Shown piece after piece: positions 25,484 to 34,604 of a DNA stretch of 64,000 nt. The position numbers and the translations under genes were made by a program. The notes under the pieces were generated by a model. It did no database searches and was not told the origin of the DNA. It saw only the letters and a program-made list of their open reading frames with translations. Position 1 is the stretch's first letter; every line of letters begins with the position of its first letter. The DNA is from Aeromicrobium tamlense (GTDB taxonomy: Bacteria > Actinomycetota > Actinomycetes > Propionibacteriales > Nocardioidaceae), in contig NZ_JACBZN010000001.1 of assembly GCF_013408555.1 (NCBI RefSeq), positions 1,798,001 through 1,862,000 of the forward strand. The letters run 5' to 3'.

Positions 25484-26557
25484 CTATCGACCGATCCGCA
25501 GGCCCGTTCGGGGGTCGAAGTGGTGGACCTGCTCGGGGTCGAGGACCGCCAGGTGCGAGGGCGTGCCCTTCACCGGAGGGTTGCGCCAGTCGGTGCGTGC
25601 CACCACCGGAGTGCTGACGCCGTCGGCACGCCCGTAGAGGTAGGCGTCCGAGCCCAGCTCCTCGACGACGTCGACGACGATCGGCAGGCCCTGGTCCGAG
25701 ATCGCGAGGTTCTCGGGGCGCACGCCGACGACGATCGAGCTGCCGCTGGCGCCGAGCAGCGCCTGCCGCGGCACCGCGAGGTGCGTCGTGCCGAAGGCCA
25801 CTCCCCCGTCGCTGATCGGCAGCTCGAGCAGGTTCATCGCGGGCGAGCCCATGAAGCCCGCGACGAAGAGGTTCACCGGACGGTCGTACAGCTCGCGCGG
25901 GGCCGCCACCTGCTGCAGGACGCCGTCCTTGAGCACCGCGACGCGGTCGCCCATCGTCATCGCCTCGACCTGGTCGTGGGTGACGTAGACGGTGGTGGTC
26001 CCGAGTCGTCGTTGCAGGGCGGCGACCTGGGTGCGGGTCTGCACGCGCAGCTTCGCGTCGAGGTTCGACAGGGGCTCGTCCATGAGGAACACCTGCGGCG
26101 ACCGGACGATCGCGCGCCCCATCGCCACCCGCTGGCGCTGGCCGCCGGAGAGCGCCTTCGGCTTGCGGTCGAGGAAGTCGGTGAGCCCGAGCAGGTCGGC
26201 GGCCTCGGCCACGCGGCTGCGGATGTCGGCCTTGGAGACCTTCGCGATCCGCAGGGCGAAGCCCATGTTCTCGGCGACCGTCATGTGCGGGTAGAGGGCG
26301 TAGTTCTGGAACACCATCGCGATGTCGCGCTCCTTGGGCGGCACCCGCGTGACGTCGCGGTCGCCGATCAGGATGCTGCCCGCGTCGACGTCCTCCAGCC
26401 CCGCCAGCATGCGCAGGGTCGTGGACTTGCCACAGCCCGAGGGCCCGACCAGGACGAGGAACTCCCCGTCCTTGACCTCGAGGTCGATGTGGTCGACCGC
26501 GGGACGCTCCTGGCCCGGGTACACGCGGGTGGCCCCGTCGAAGACGACGGCGCTCAT
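25484..26557 (-). CDS. msiK: Sugar ABC transporter ATPase, MsiK/UgpC-like
   Basis: A 357-residue ATPase of the MalK family. Walker A is GPSGCGKST (residues 38-46), Q-loop MVFQNYALYPHM, signature LSGGQRQRVAMGRAIVR, Walker B VFLMDEPLSNLDAK, and H-loop YVTHDQVEAMTMGD. The C-terminal OB (TOBE) domain is seen in GVRPENLAISD. This is the right ATPase to energise CebFG. In Streptomyces MsiK is a shared, stand-alone ATPase; here the gene is the last in the operon, its start overlapping the cebR stop (ATGA). The gene name is by analogy; a dedicated role for this transporter is inferred. Confidence 0.9.
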   Translation of the reverse strand: MSAVVFDGATRVYPGQERPAVDHIDLEVKDGEFLVLVGPSGCGKSTTLRMLAGLEDVDAGSILIGDRDVTRVPPKERDIAMVFQNYALYPHMTVAENMGFALRIAKVSKADIRSRVAEAADLLGLTDFLDRKPKALSGGQRQRVAMGRAIVRSPQVFLMDEPLSNLDAKLRVQTRTQVAALQRRLGTTTVYVTHDQVEAMTMGDRVAVLKDGVLQQVAAPRELYDRPVNLFVAGFMGSPAMNLLELPISDGGVAFGTTHLAVPRQALLGASGSSIVVGVRPENLAISDQGLPIVVDVVEELGSDAYLYGRADGVSTPVVARTDWRNPPVKGTPSHLAVLDPEQVHHFDPRTGLRIGR

Positions 26558-27558
26558 GCGGTCTCACCCGCCTGCAGCACGGCCGGGAGGACGACCGACC
26601 GCGGCTCGGCCGAGGGGTCGTCGATCCGGCGGGCCAGCACGTCGACCGCCGTCGCACCGAGCTCGGCGAGCGGCTGGTGCACGGTGGTCAGCACCGGCGT
26701 CGAGGCGGCCGCGGCCGGCGATCCGTCGAAGCCGACGATCGCGACGTCCTCGGGGACCCGCAGGCCCCGCCGACCCAGCTCGCGCAGCGCGCCGAGCGCC
26801 ATGACGTCGTTCGCGGCGAAGATCGCGTCCACGTCGGGGCGCCGCTCCACCAGGGCGGCCGCGCCGCTCACGCCGCTGGCGTCGCTGAAGTCGCCCGCCT
26901 CGACGAGCTCGTCGTCGAACGGCAGTCCGGCGGCCTCGAGCGCCTCGCGGTAGCCGGCGAGGCGGTCGCGGCCCGATGCGAGGTCCTGGGGGCCGGTGAT
27001 CGTGGCGATGCGGCGCCGCCCGCGCGAGGCGATGTGGTCCACGGCCTGACGCGCACCGCCGACGTTGTCGACGTCGACGAAGCACGCACGCGGGTCGCGC
27101 GGCCGGCCGACGTGCACGATCGGCAGGTCGGGGCTCTCGGGCAGGCTCAGCGCGTCGTGCATCGAGACCACCATGACCCCGTCGACGTGCTGGGGCGTAA
27201 GGAACTGGCCGAGCCGTGCGAGGTGGGACTCGTCGGGGACCATCGAGAGCACGAGGCGCCGCGAGGTCTCGTCGACCGAGCGCGAGATGCCTCGCACCAG
27301 GCCGGCGAAGAACGGCTCGGCGAACACGCGCTCCTCGTCCTCGGCGATGACCAGCGCGACCGTGTCGGTGCGTCGGGTCTTCAGGGCGCGCGCGGCTTGG
27401 TTCGGCACGTAGCCGAGCTCGCGGACGGCGCGCTCCACGGCGTCGCGGGTGTGGGGCGACACGTGCTCCGAGCCGTTCACGACCCGGGACGCGGTGCCGC
27501 GCCCGACCCCGGCGAGCCGGGCCACTTCCTCCAGCGTCGGCTGGCGGCTGTCAGTCAT
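26554..27558 (-). CDS. cebR: LacI-family repressor CebR-like
   Basis: A 334-residue LacI/GalR repressor. The N-terminal helix-turn-helix and hinge are TLEEVARLAGVGRGTASRVV, followed by NGSEHVSPHTRDAVERAV and the periplasmic-binding-like effector domain (GVMVVSMHDALSLPE, DVAIVGFDGSPAA). The operon promoter is flanked by two TGGGAGCGCTCCCA palindromes, which is the CebR/CelR operator known from Streptomyces and Thermobifida, where cellobiose acts as inducer. I start at ATG 27558, which overlaps the bglC stop; the longer frame in the same reading frame is not supported. Confidence 0.9.
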   Translation of the reverse strand: MTDSRQPTLEEVARLAGVGRGTASRVVNGSEHVSPHTRDAVERAVRELGYVPNQAARALKTRRTDTVALVIAEDEERVFAEPFFAGLVRGISRSVDETSRRLVLSMVPDESHLARLGQFLTPQHVDGVMVVSMHDALSLPESPDLPIVHVGRPRDPRACFVDVDNVGGARQAVDHIASRGRRRIATITGPQDLASGRDRLAGYREALEAAGLPFDDELVEAGDFSDASGVSGAAALVERRPDVDAIFAANDVMALGALRELGRRGLRVPEDVAIVGFDGSPAAAASTPVLTTVHQPLAELGATAVDVLARRIDDPSAEPRSVVLPAVLQAGETA

Positions 27559-28913
27559 GCCCTCTCCTTCGTGCTGCTCGCCCGCGCGAGCTCGGCGAAC
27601 CAGCGTGCGCTGGCCTTGGGGGTGCGGACCAGGGTGTCGAAGTCGACGTGGACGATGCCGAACCGCTTCGCGTACCCCTCGGCCCACTCGAAGTTGTCCA
27701 ACAGCGACCACGCGAAGTATCCCCGGACGTCGACGCCGTCGTCGACCGCGTCCGCGAGCGCCTCGAGGTGACCGGCGACGAAGTCGATGCGGTCCTGGTC
27801 GTCGATCGTGCCGTCACGGACCTCGAGGTCGTCGAAGGCCGCGCCGTTCTCGGTGATGTAGATCGGGATCGACGGGTAGTCGCGGTGCACCTGTCGCAGC
27901 ACCTCGCCGAGCCCTGCGGGGTCGATGTCCCAGCCGGACGCGGTCTTGGGCCACTCGCGGTTCACGAAGTCGACCTCCGAGGCACCGGGCCACGGCGACG
28001 CCGCCACGACGTGCCGCGAGTAGTAGTTGATGCCGAGGAAGTCCAGCGGCGCCGCGATCACGGCGAGGTCCTCGGCACGGATCGCCTCGGTGCCACCGAC
28101 GCCCGCGACGTCCTCCAGCACGTCCTGCGGGTAGCGACCGAGCAGCACGGGGTCGAGGAACCAGCGGTTCATGAGCCCGTCGATGCGCCGCGCGGCGTCG
28201 TCGTGGCGGCCCGTGTCGTCGGCCGGGGACACCGCGTAGAGGTTCAGCGTGACCCCGACGCGCGCCTCGGGACGCCCCTCGCGCAGCCGCGGCACGGCCA
28301 GTCCGTGCGCCAGGTGCAGGTGGTGCGACGCGGCGAGCGCCGCGGCGGGCTCGGTGCGACCCGGCGCGTGGATCCCGGCGCCGTAGCCGAGGAAGGCCGC
28401 GCACCAGGGCTCGTTCGTGGTGGTCCAGCTCCGCACGCGGTCGCCCAGCGCGTCGGCCACGATCTGCGCGTAGTCCGCGAAGCGCTCGGCGGTGTCGCGC
28501 ACGGGCCAGCCGCCGGCGTCCTCGAGCGCCTGCGGGAGGTCCCAGTGGAACAGGGTCGGCCACGGCTCGAGCCCGGCCTCGAGCAGGCCGTCGACGAGCC
28601 GGTCGTAGAACGCCAGGCCGCGCGGCTCGACGCGTCCGCTGCCCTCGGGCTGGACGCGCGACCACGAGATCGAGAAGCGGTAGGCGTCGAGGCCGAGCTC
28701 GCGCACGAGTGCGACGTCCTCGGGCCACCGGTGGTAGTGGTCGACGGCGACCTCGCCGGTGTGCCCGTCGAACGTGCGACCGGGCTGCGCGGCGAACGTG
28801 TCCCAGATCGACGGACCGCGTCCGTCCTCCTTCACGGCCCCCTCGATCTGGTACGCCGAGGTGGCCGCGCCCCACACGAACCCGGGGTCGAACCGCTGGC
28901 TCAGAGCGCTCAT
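27555..28913 (-). CDS. bglC: GH1 beta-glucosidase BglC-like
   Basis: A 452-residue cytoplasmic family 1 glycoside hydrolase that cleaves cellobiose or related beta-glucosides after import. The acid/base Glu168 is in WTTTNEPW and the nucleophile Glu355 in IYITENGAAF. GFVWGAATSAYQIEGA is the standard N-terminal signature and WSLLDNFEWAEGYAKRFG the C-terminal glucose-site motif. The ATG 28913 overlaps the cebG stop (ATGA) and the gene stop overlaps cebR. No signal peptide, in agreement with intracellular hydrolysis. Confidence 0.95.
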   Translation of the reverse strand: MSALSQRFDPGFVWGAATSAYQIEGAVKEDGRGPSIWDTFAAQPGRTFDGHTGEVAVDHYHRWPEDVALVRELGLDAYRFSISWSRVQPEGSGRVEPRGLAFYDRLVDGLLEAGLEPWPTLFHWDLPQALEDAGGWPVRDTAERFADYAQIVADALGDRVRSWTTTNEPWCAAFLGYGAGIHAPGRTEPAAALAASHHLHLAHGLAVPRLREGRPEARVGVTLNLYAVSPADDTGRHDDAARRIDGLMNRWFLDPVLLGRYPQDVLEDVAGVGGTEAIRAEDLAVIAAPLDFLGINYYSRHVVAASPWPGASEVDFVNREWPKTASGWDIDPAGLGEVLRQVHRDYPSIPIYITENGAAFDDLEVRDGTIDDQDRIDFVAGHLEALADAVDDGVDVRGYFAWSLLDNFEWAEGYAKRFGIVHVDFDTLVRTPKASARWFAELARASSTKERA

Positions 28914-29806
28914 GACTTCAGTCCGCCTTCCATGATGCCGCCGACGATCTGGCGGCCGAACACGATGAACACCAGGACGAGCGGCAGGGTGCCCATGAGC
29001 GTCCCGGCCATGACCAGCGCCTGGTCGGTGTAGTACCCGCCGGACAGGCGCGAGAGCGCGACCTGCACCGTGGGGTGGTCGATGTCGAGGGAGATGTACG
29101 GCCACAGGAAGTCGTTCCAGCGCTCCATGAAGGTCAGCAGGCCCAGCACCGCGGCGGCCGGACGCAGCGCCGGGAACACGATCGACCAGAAGATCCGGAA
29201 CGTGGAGGCGCCGTCGACGCGCGCGGCCTCGATCAGCTCGTCGGGGATCGCCTGCGAGGCGTACTGGCGCATGAAGAACACACCGAAGCCGCTCACCAGG
29301 AAGGGCAGCGTGACCGAGGCCAGCCCGCCGGCGAGGCCGAGCTTCGTCATCAGCATGTACAGCGGGATCAGGCCCAGCTGCACCGGCACCATCATCGTGG
29401 CCACGACGATCACGAGCAGGACGTTGCGGCCGCGGAAGCGCAGCTTGGCGAACGCGAAGCCCGCGAGCGCGGAGGTCACCACGACCGAGATCGTCGCGAC
29501 CGTCGCCACCAGCAGCGTGTTGAGCAGCGCCTCGGCGAACTGGACGTCGGCGTTGGCGAAGACCCGCTCGATGTTCGTCGCCAGCTGGTCGCCGGGCAGC
29601 AGCGGCGGCGGGATGCCCAGGATGTCGCTGTTGGCGCGCGAGGCCATGACGACCATGAAGTACAGCGGCGCGGCGGACAGCAGCACCACGAACGCGAGCG
29701 CCACGTACATCAGCGGCGAGGCGCCGGTGACGCGGGAGGTCACGGGCGGTCGGTCCGCCGGCGGGATGACCAGGGTGGAGGCGCCGGCGCGCGTGCTCAG
29801 GCTCAT
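28910..29806 (-). CDS. cebG: Cello-oligosaccharide ABC transporter permease CebG
   Basis: A 298-residue MalG-type permease with six hydrophobic segments. The EAA loop that contacts the ATPase reads ELIEAARVDGASTFRIFWSI; GTLMGTLPLVLVFIVFGRQI and GGIMEGGLK form the C-terminus. Start ATG 29806 (MSLSTRAGASTL); the longer upstream frame is rejected because it would overlap cebF. It lies two bases downstream of cebF and overlaps bglC, so the three are co-translated. Confidence 0.92.
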   Translation of the reverse strand: MSLSTRAGASTLVIPPADRPPVTSRVTGASPLMYVALAFVVLLSAAPLYFMVVMASRANSDILGIPPPLLPGDQLATNIERVFANADVQFAEALLNTLLVATVATISVVVTSALAGFAFAKLRFRGRNVLLVIVVATMMVPVQLGLIPLYMLMTKLGLAGGLASVTLPFLVSGFGVFFMRQYASQAIPDELIEAARVDGASTFRIFWSIVFPALRPAAAVLGLLTFMERWNDFLWPYISLDIDHPTVQVALSRLSGGYYTDQALVMAGTLMGTLPLVLVFIVFGRQIVGGIMEGGLKS

Positions 29807-29807
29807 G

Positions 29808-30710
29808 TCAGTCCGCCGATCGGATGCGCCGCAGGAGCAGCAGGTTGATCGCCGCCACGACGGCGATGATGAGGAACAGGACCCAGGCGATGGTGGACGC
29901 GTAGCCGAACCGCTGGCCCGTGAAGGCCTGCTGGACCAGGTACATCGCCAGGGTCTGGAACTGGCCGCGGTTGCCGCCGGAGATGGCGTTGGCACCGGAG
30001 TTGAACAGCAAGGGCTCGGTGAACAGCTGGATGCCGCCGATCGTGGCGATGATCGTCACGAAGATCAGGGTGGGCCGCAGCATCGGCACGGTGACCGACC
30101 AGAACTGCCGCCAGGCCGAGGCGCCGTCGATCCGGGCCGCCTCGTAGAGCTCCTTCGGCACCGACTGCAGGGCCGCGAGCAGGATCAGCGCGTTGTAGCC
30201 GGTCCAGCGCCAGTCGACCATCGTCGCGATCGCGAGCCACGACGACCAGCGGTGGGCCCGCCAGTCGATGTTCTCGACACCGAACAGGCCCAGGAACCAG
30301 TTGGCGATGCCGTAGTCGCGGGCGAAGATCAGGCCGAAGATGATGCCGACGGCGGCGACCGAGGCCACGTTCGGCAGCAGCACGCCCATCCGCCAGAAGG
30401 TGCGCGCCCGCAGCCGCGTGTTGAGCATCTGGGCCAGCACCGTGGCCAGCACCAGTTGGGGCACGGTGGCGAGCACGAAGATGCCGAAGGTGTTGACCAG
30501 GGCCCGCCAGAAGGCGGTGTCGCCCATCAGCTCGCGGTAGTTGTCCAGGCCGATGAACTCGACCTTGCCGGCCAGCAGCGTCCACTCGTGCATCGACACC
30601 CAGGCGGTGTAGACGAGCGGGAACAGGCCGAACACCGCGAAGACGACGAAGTAGGGCGAGACGAACGCGAGGCCGGCGCCCTGCTGCCGTGCGAGTCGCT
30701 TGGTTGCCAT
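29808..30710 (-). CDS. cebF: Cello-oligosaccharide ABC transporter permease CebF
   Basis: A 300-residue MalF-type permease with about six membrane segments (YFVVFAVFGLFPLVYTAWVS, LATVLAQMLNTRL). The EAA loop is ELYEAARIDGASAWRQFWSV and the end is LFLIIAVVAAINLLLLRR. It forms a heterodimer with CebG. It is separated from cebE by about 90 bases that contain a strong hairpin, so it is probably expressed at a lower level than the binding protein. Confidence 0.92.
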   Translation of the reverse strand: MATKRLARQQGAGLAFVSPYFVVFAVFGLFPLVYTAWVSMHEWTLLAGKVEFIGLDNYRELMGDTAFWRALVNTFGIFVLATVPQLVLATVLAQMLNTRLRARTFWRMGVLLPNVASVAAVGIIFGLIFARDYGIANWFLGLFGVENIDWRAHRWSSWLAIATMVDWRWTGYNALILLAALQSVPKELYEAARIDGASAWRQFWSVTVPMLRPTLIFVTIIATIGGIQLFTEPLLFNSGANAISGGNRGQFQTLAMYLVQQAFTGQRFGYASTIAWVLFLIIAVVAAINLLLLRRIRSAD

Positions 30711-30748
30711 GGCTGATCCTCTCCGATCTCGGTGTCCGAACAGGGGCA

Positions 30749-30787
30749 GCCGGTGTCCGCGCCTTGGAGGAACGCGCGGACACCGGC
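30749..30787 (-). terminator. Intercistronic stem-loop between cebE and cebF
   Basis: A perfect 14-bp stem GCCGGTGTCCGCGC (30749-30762) / GCGCGGACACCGGC (30774-30787) with an 11-base loop, just after the cebE stop. No T-tract, and the downstream genes need readthrough, so I read it as a partial terminator or 3' stabilising hairpin that raises binding-protein mRNA over permease mRNA, a common feature of sugar ABC operons. Confidence 0.65.
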
Positions 30788-30802
30788 CGCGTCAGGGGTG
30801 CG

Positions 30803-32089
30803 TCAGCGTGCGGCCTTCTCGGCTGCGGCTGAGGCGTCGTCCCAGCCCTGGGCGGGCGGGACCTCTCCGTTCTCGACACTGCGCAGGGCGTTCTCGACCG
30901 CGTCGCGGACGGGGACGTTCTTGGTGCCGAGGAAGACCGGCTCGAGCTGCTCGGCGCCGGCCACGAACAGCTGGCCGATGGGCGCCTCGTTGAAGTACGC
31001 GTTGGTGGCGTCCTTCAGCTCGGGCTGGTCGTACAGGGCCGGCAGGGAGGGCAGGCGTCCCTCGGCCTCGAAGGCGAGCATCTGGCCCTCCTCGTCGCTG
31101 AGGTACTCGATCAGCTCGAGCGCCATCTCCTGGTGCTTGCTGGTCTGGGGCACCGCGAGCCACGAGCCGCCCCAGTTGCCCCCGCCGCCGGGCACCGTGG
31201 CGATGTCCCACTTGCCGGCGTTCTCCTCGCCCGACTGGTCCTTGATGTAGCCGGTCATCCAGGCGGGGCAGGCCACGGTGGCGAACGAGCCGTTCTTGAA
31301 GCCCGCGTTCCACTCGTCGCTGAACGCCTTGAGCTGCGCGGACAGGTCGGCCTCGGTGATCTCCACCGCGTAGTCCCACGCCGTCTTCACCGCGGGGTTG
31401 GTGTCGAACACCAGGTTCTCCTCGCGGTCGAAGTAGGTGTGGTCGCCCTGCTGCATGAGGATCGAGTTGTAGGTGTTCGTCGAGGAGTCGATGAACCCGA
31501 CCTTGTCGTCGCCGATGCCGGACTGGAACTTCTTGCCCGTGGCGATGAAGTCGTCCCACGTGGGCCAGAGCTTGCCGACCTCCTCGCGGTCGGTGGGCAG
31601 TCCCGCCTTCTCGAACAGGTCACGGCGGTAGCACATGGCCAGGCCGCCGACGTCTGTCCCGTAGCCGATCGTGGTCTTGCCGTCGCCGGTCGTGGCCTTG
31701 TCCCACACCCACGGCAGCCAGCGGTCCTTGAGGTCGTTGCCGCCCTTCTCCTGCAGGTTCACGAACTTGTCGGTGGCCGCGAGGAAGGCGACCGTCTGGC
31801 CCTCCTCGATCGCGACCACGTCGCCCGCGTCGCCGCCGGCGGCGATCTGCTGCGTGAGCTTGGTGTTGTACTTGCCGAGGTCGCCCTCGGCCGTCTCCAC
31901 GATCTTGACGCCCGGGTGGGCCTCTTCGAACTTCTTGTACGCCTCGGTGTAGCCGAACTTGCCGAACAGGTTCACCCGCAGGGTGATGTCGTCCCCGTCC
32001 TCGCCCGAGTCGCTCCCGCCGCAGGCGGCCAGGCCACCCAGGGCGACGACAGCGGCAAGGGAGGCGGCGATCCGTCGTGTGCGATTCAA
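30803..32089 (-). CDS. cebE: Extracellular cello-oligosaccharide-binding lipoprotein CebE
   Basis: A 428-residue binding protein. The start is TTG 32089: the product then opens with NRTRRIAASLAAVVALGGLA and a lipobox Cys at 23, and GGAAGG is correctly spaced upstream. Upstream in-frame ATGs lie within or above the operator/promoter and would not be on the transcript. The SBP_bac_1 fold is seen in FGKFGYTEAYKKFEEAHPGV, the conserved aromatic SWLAVPQTSKHQEMALELIE, and TDVGGLAMCYRRDLFEKAGL. It captures the sugar for CebFG and heads the operon. Substrate is inferred from BglC and CebR. Confidence 0.92.
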   Translation of the reverse strand: MNRTRRIAASLAAVVALGGLAACGGSDSGEDGDDITLRVNLFGKFGYTEAYKKFEEAHPGVKIVETAEGDLGKYNTKLTQQIAAGGDAGDVVAIEEGQTVAFLAATDKFVNLQEKGGNDLKDRWLPWVWDKATTGDGKTTIGYGTDVGGLAMCYRRDLFEKAGLPTDREEVGKLWPTWDDFIATGKKFQSGIGDDKVGFIDSSTNTYNSILMQQGDHTYFDREENLVFDTNPAVKTAWDYAVEITEADLSAQLKAFSDEWNAGFKNGSFATVACPAWMTGYIKDQSGEENAGKWDIATVPGGGGNWGGSWLAVPQTSKHQEMALELIEYLSDEEGQMLAFEAEGRLPSLPALYDQPELKDATNAYFNEAPIGQLFVAGAEQLEPVFLGTKNVPVRDAVENALRSVENGEVPPAQGWDDASAAAEKAAR

Positions 32090-32120
32090 CGTCGTGCCTT
32101 CCGTCAGTCCCCCACCCGTC

Positions 32121-32136
32121 ATGGGAGCGCTCCCAT
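32121..32136. promoter_or_regulatory. CebR-type operator O1
   Basis: ATGGGAGCGCTCCCAT, a perfect 16-bp palindrome containing the 14-bp TGGGAGCGCTCCCA core known for CebR/CelR. It begins just downstream of the -10 element on the cebE strand, so it covers the transcription start and would block promoter clearance when bound. Confidence 0.92.
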
Positions 32137-32138
32137 GC

Positions 32139-32168
32139 AGTGTGGTCCGCGTCACACGCTGCTGTCAA
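32139..32168 (-). promoter_or_regulatory. Promoter of the ceb operon
   Basis: On the minus strand a perfect -35 TTGACA (32168-32163) is followed after 18 bases by CACACT (32144-32139), a fair -10 (first base T to C, last T kept). It lies between the two operators and points at cebE. Start of transcription would be at about 32132, inside O1. Confidence 0.72.
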
Positions 32169-32174
32169 GAGAAT

Positions 32175-32192
32175 TTTGGGAGCGCTCCCAAA
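32175..32192. promoter_or_regulatory. CebR-type operator O2
   Basis: TTTGGGAGCGCTCCCAAA, an 18-bp perfect palindrome with the same TGGGAGCGCTCCCA core, located six bases upstream of the -35. Its centre is 55 bp from the centre of O1, about 5.2 turns of helix, so a looped or cooperative repressor complex is possible. Confidence 0.92.
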
Positions 32193-32324
32193 CTCGCGGC
32201 GAAGCCGCTCGGTTGTGACGCGTGAGCGGTGACCTGTGAACCCCAAAGGGGCCGGGATGGGTTGATGTTCCACCGCGACCTGCCGGGAAGGGTTGACGGC
32301 TCACCGCTCCTCCACCGAACGGGA

Positions 32325-32356
32325 CGAGGCCCCGCACCTCTCGGTGCGGGGCCTCG
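32325..32356 (-). terminator. Terminator of pnp
   Basis: A perfect 14-bp GC-rich stem (CGAGGCCCCGCACC / GGTGCGGGGCCTCG) with a 4-base loop TCTC, 18 bases past the pnp stop. No T-run, as is common in high-GC genomes. It separates pnp from the ceb promoter. The 32193-32324 stretch before it holds small hairpins (GCGGC-GAA-GCCGC, CCCC-AAA-GGGG) and no gene. Confidence 0.8.
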
Positions 32357-32374
32357 CGGGGTCGAGCGTGACGA

Positions 32375-34591
32375 TCAGGCGTCGGTGGACTCCTGCGCCT
32401 CCTCGGCGGGCTCGTCGGCCTTCTCCACGACCGGGACCAGCGACAGCTTGCCGCGGTCGCCGACCTCGGCGATCTGGACCTGGATCTTGTCGCCGACCTT
32501 GACGACGTCGTCGACGTTGTTCACGCGCTGGCCGCCGTTGAGCTCACGCAGCTTGCTGATGTGCAGCAGGCCGTCCTTGCCCGGCAGCAGCGAGACGAAC
32601 GCGCCGAAGTCGACCGTCTTGACGACCGTGCCGAGGTAGCGCTCGCCGACCTCGGGCATCGTCGGGTTGGCGATCGCGTTGATCGCGGCCTTCGCGGCCT
32701 CGGCCGCGTCGCCGCCCTCGGCGCCGATGAAGACGGTGCCGTCGTCGTCGATCGAGATCTTCGCTCCGGTGTCGTCCTGGATCTGGTTGATCATCTTGCC
32801 CTTCGGGCCGATGACCTCGCCGATCTTGTCGACCGGGACCTTCACCGTGATGATCCGCGGAGCGTAGGGGCTCATCTCGTCGGGCTCGCTGATGGCCTCG
32901 GCCATGACGTCGAGGATCGTCTGCCGCGCGTCGTGCGCCTGCTGCAGGGCACCGGCCAGCACGTCGGCGGGGATGCCGTCGAGCTTGGTGTCCAGCTGCA
33001 GGGCGGTGACGAAGTCACGCGTGCCGGCGACCTTGAAGTCCATGTCGCCGTAGGCGTCCTCGGCTCCGAGGATGTCGGTCAGCGTGACGAACTGCTGCTC
33101 GCCGTCGACCTCACCGGAGATCAGGCCCATGGCGATGCCGGCGACCGGGGCGCGCAGCGGCACACCCGCGTTCAGCAGCCCCAGGGTGGACGCGCAGACC
33201 GAGCCCATCGAGGTGGAGCCGTTGGAGCTCAGCGCCTCGGAGACCTGGCGGATCGCGTACGGGAACTCCTCGCGCGAGGGCAGGACGGGCAGCAGGGCCC
33301 GGCCGGCGAGCGCGCCGTGGCCGATCTCGCGACGCTTGGGCGAGCCCACGCGTCCGGTCTCACCGGTGGAGAACGGCGGGAAGTTGTAGTTGTGCATGTA
33401 GCGACGCGTCGTCTCGGGCGAGAGCGTGTCGAGCTTCTGCTCCAGGTCGAGCATGTTCAGCGTCGTGATGCCCATGATCTGGGTCTCGCCACGCTGGAAC
33501 AGCGCCGAGCCGTGCACGCGCGGGACCACGCCGACCTCGGCGGACAGGGCGCGGATGTCGGCCAGACCGCGGCCGTCGATGCGCACCTTGTCGCGCAGGA
33601 CGCGCTCGCGCACGAGGGACTTGGTCAGCGAGCGCAGCGCGGCGCCGAGCTCCTTCTCGCGACCCTCGAAGCGCTCGCCGAGCTGCTCGACGACGTTTGC
33701 CTTGATCTCGGACTCGCGCTCCTCGCGGTCGGCCTTGCGGACGATCGTCAGGGCCTCGGTGAGGTCGGCGGTCGCGATCTCGCGGACGGCCTCGTACGCG
33801 TCGTCCTCGTAGTCGAGGAAGACCGGGAAGTCCTGGACCGGCTTGGCGGCCGCGGACGCGAGCTCGACCTGGGCCTCGCACAGCTGACGGATGGCCACCT
33901 TGGCGGCCTCGAGGCCACCGGCGACGATCGTCTCGGTGGGCGCCTGGACGCCCGACTGGACGAGCTCCCACGTGTTCTCGGTGGACTCGGCCTCGACCAT
34001 CATGATCGCGACGTCGTCGCCCGCGATGCGGCCCGCGACGACCATGTCGAACACGGCCTCCTCGAGCTGGCTGTGCGTCGGGAACGCGACCCACTGGCCG
34101 TCGATCAGCGCGACGCGCGTGGCGCCGACGGGACCGGTGAACGGCAGGCCCGAGATCTGCGTGGACGCCGAGGCGGCGTTGATCGCCAGGACGTCGTAGG
34201 GGGTGTCGGGGTTGAGGGCCAGGACCGTGATGACGACCTGGACCTCGTTGCGCAGGCCCTTCTTGAAGGTCGGGCGCAGCGGACGGTCGATCAGGCGGCA
34301 CGTGAGGATCGCGTCCTCGCTGGGGCGGCCCTCACGGCGGAAGAACGAGCCCGGGATGCGACCCGCGGCGTACATGCGCTCCTCGACGTCGATCGTCAGC
34401 GGGAAGAAGTCGAAGTGGTCCTTGGGGTGCTTGCCGGCCGTGGTGGCCGAGAGCAGCATCGTGTCGTCGTCGAGGAACGCCGAGACCGAGCCGGCGGCCT
34501 GCTGGGCCAGCAGACCCGTCTCGAGACGGATGGTGCGGGTACCGAATCGACCGTTGTCGATCACGGTCTCCACGGAGGTGATGTCGGACAT
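32375..34591 (-). CDS. pnp: Polyribonucleotide nucleotidyltransferase (PNPase / GPSI)
   Basis: A 738-residue phosphorolytic 3'-5' exoribonuclease and RNA tailing enzyme. Two RNase PH domains (first around [20 protein letters not shown], second around [18 protein letters not shown]), separated by an all-helical linker. The catalytic region includes [23 protein letters not shown] residues ([19 protein letters not shown]). The KH domain is [17 protein letters not shown] and the S1 domain [20 protein letters not shown]. The C-terminus ends in an acidic tail. It is 235 bases downstream of rpsO, the conserved order, with a palindrome in its leader. Confidence 0.97.
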   Translation of the reverse strand: MSDITSVETVIDNGRFGTRTIRLETGLLAQQAAGSVSAFLDDDTMLLSATTAGKHPKDHFDFFPLTIDVEERMYAAGRIPGSFFRREGRPSEDAILTCRLIDRPLRPTFKKGLRNEVQVVITVLALNPDTPYDVLAINAASASTQISGLPFTGPVGATRVALIDGQWVAFPTHSQLEEAVFDMVVAGRIAGDDVAIMMVEAESTENTWELVQSGVQAPTETIVAGGLEAAKVAIRQLCEAQVELASAAAKPVQDFPVFLDYEDDAYEAVREIATADLTEALTIVRKADREERESEIKANVVEQLGERFEGREKELGAALRSLTKSLVRERVLRDKVRIDGRGLADIRALSAEVGVVPRVHGSALFQRGETQIMGITTLNMLDLEQKLDTLSPETTRRYMHNYNFPPFSTGETGRVGSPKRREIGHGALAGRALLPVLPSREEFPYAIRQVSEALSSNGSTSMGSVCASTLGLLNAGVPLRAPVAGIAMGLISGEVDGEQQFVTLTDILGAEDAYGDMDFKVAGTRDFVTALQLDTKLDGIPADVLAGALQQAHDARQTILDVMAEAISEPDEMSPYAPRIITVKVPVDKIGEVIGPKGKMINQIQDDTGAKISIDDDGTVFIGAEGGDAAEAAKAAINAIANPTMPEVGERYLGTVVKTVDFGAFVSLLPGKDGLLHISKLRELNGGQRVNNVDDVVKVGDKIQVQIAEVGDRGKLSLVPVVEKADEPAEEAQESTDA

Positions 34592-34604
34592 GTGTGTCCC
34601 TTCT

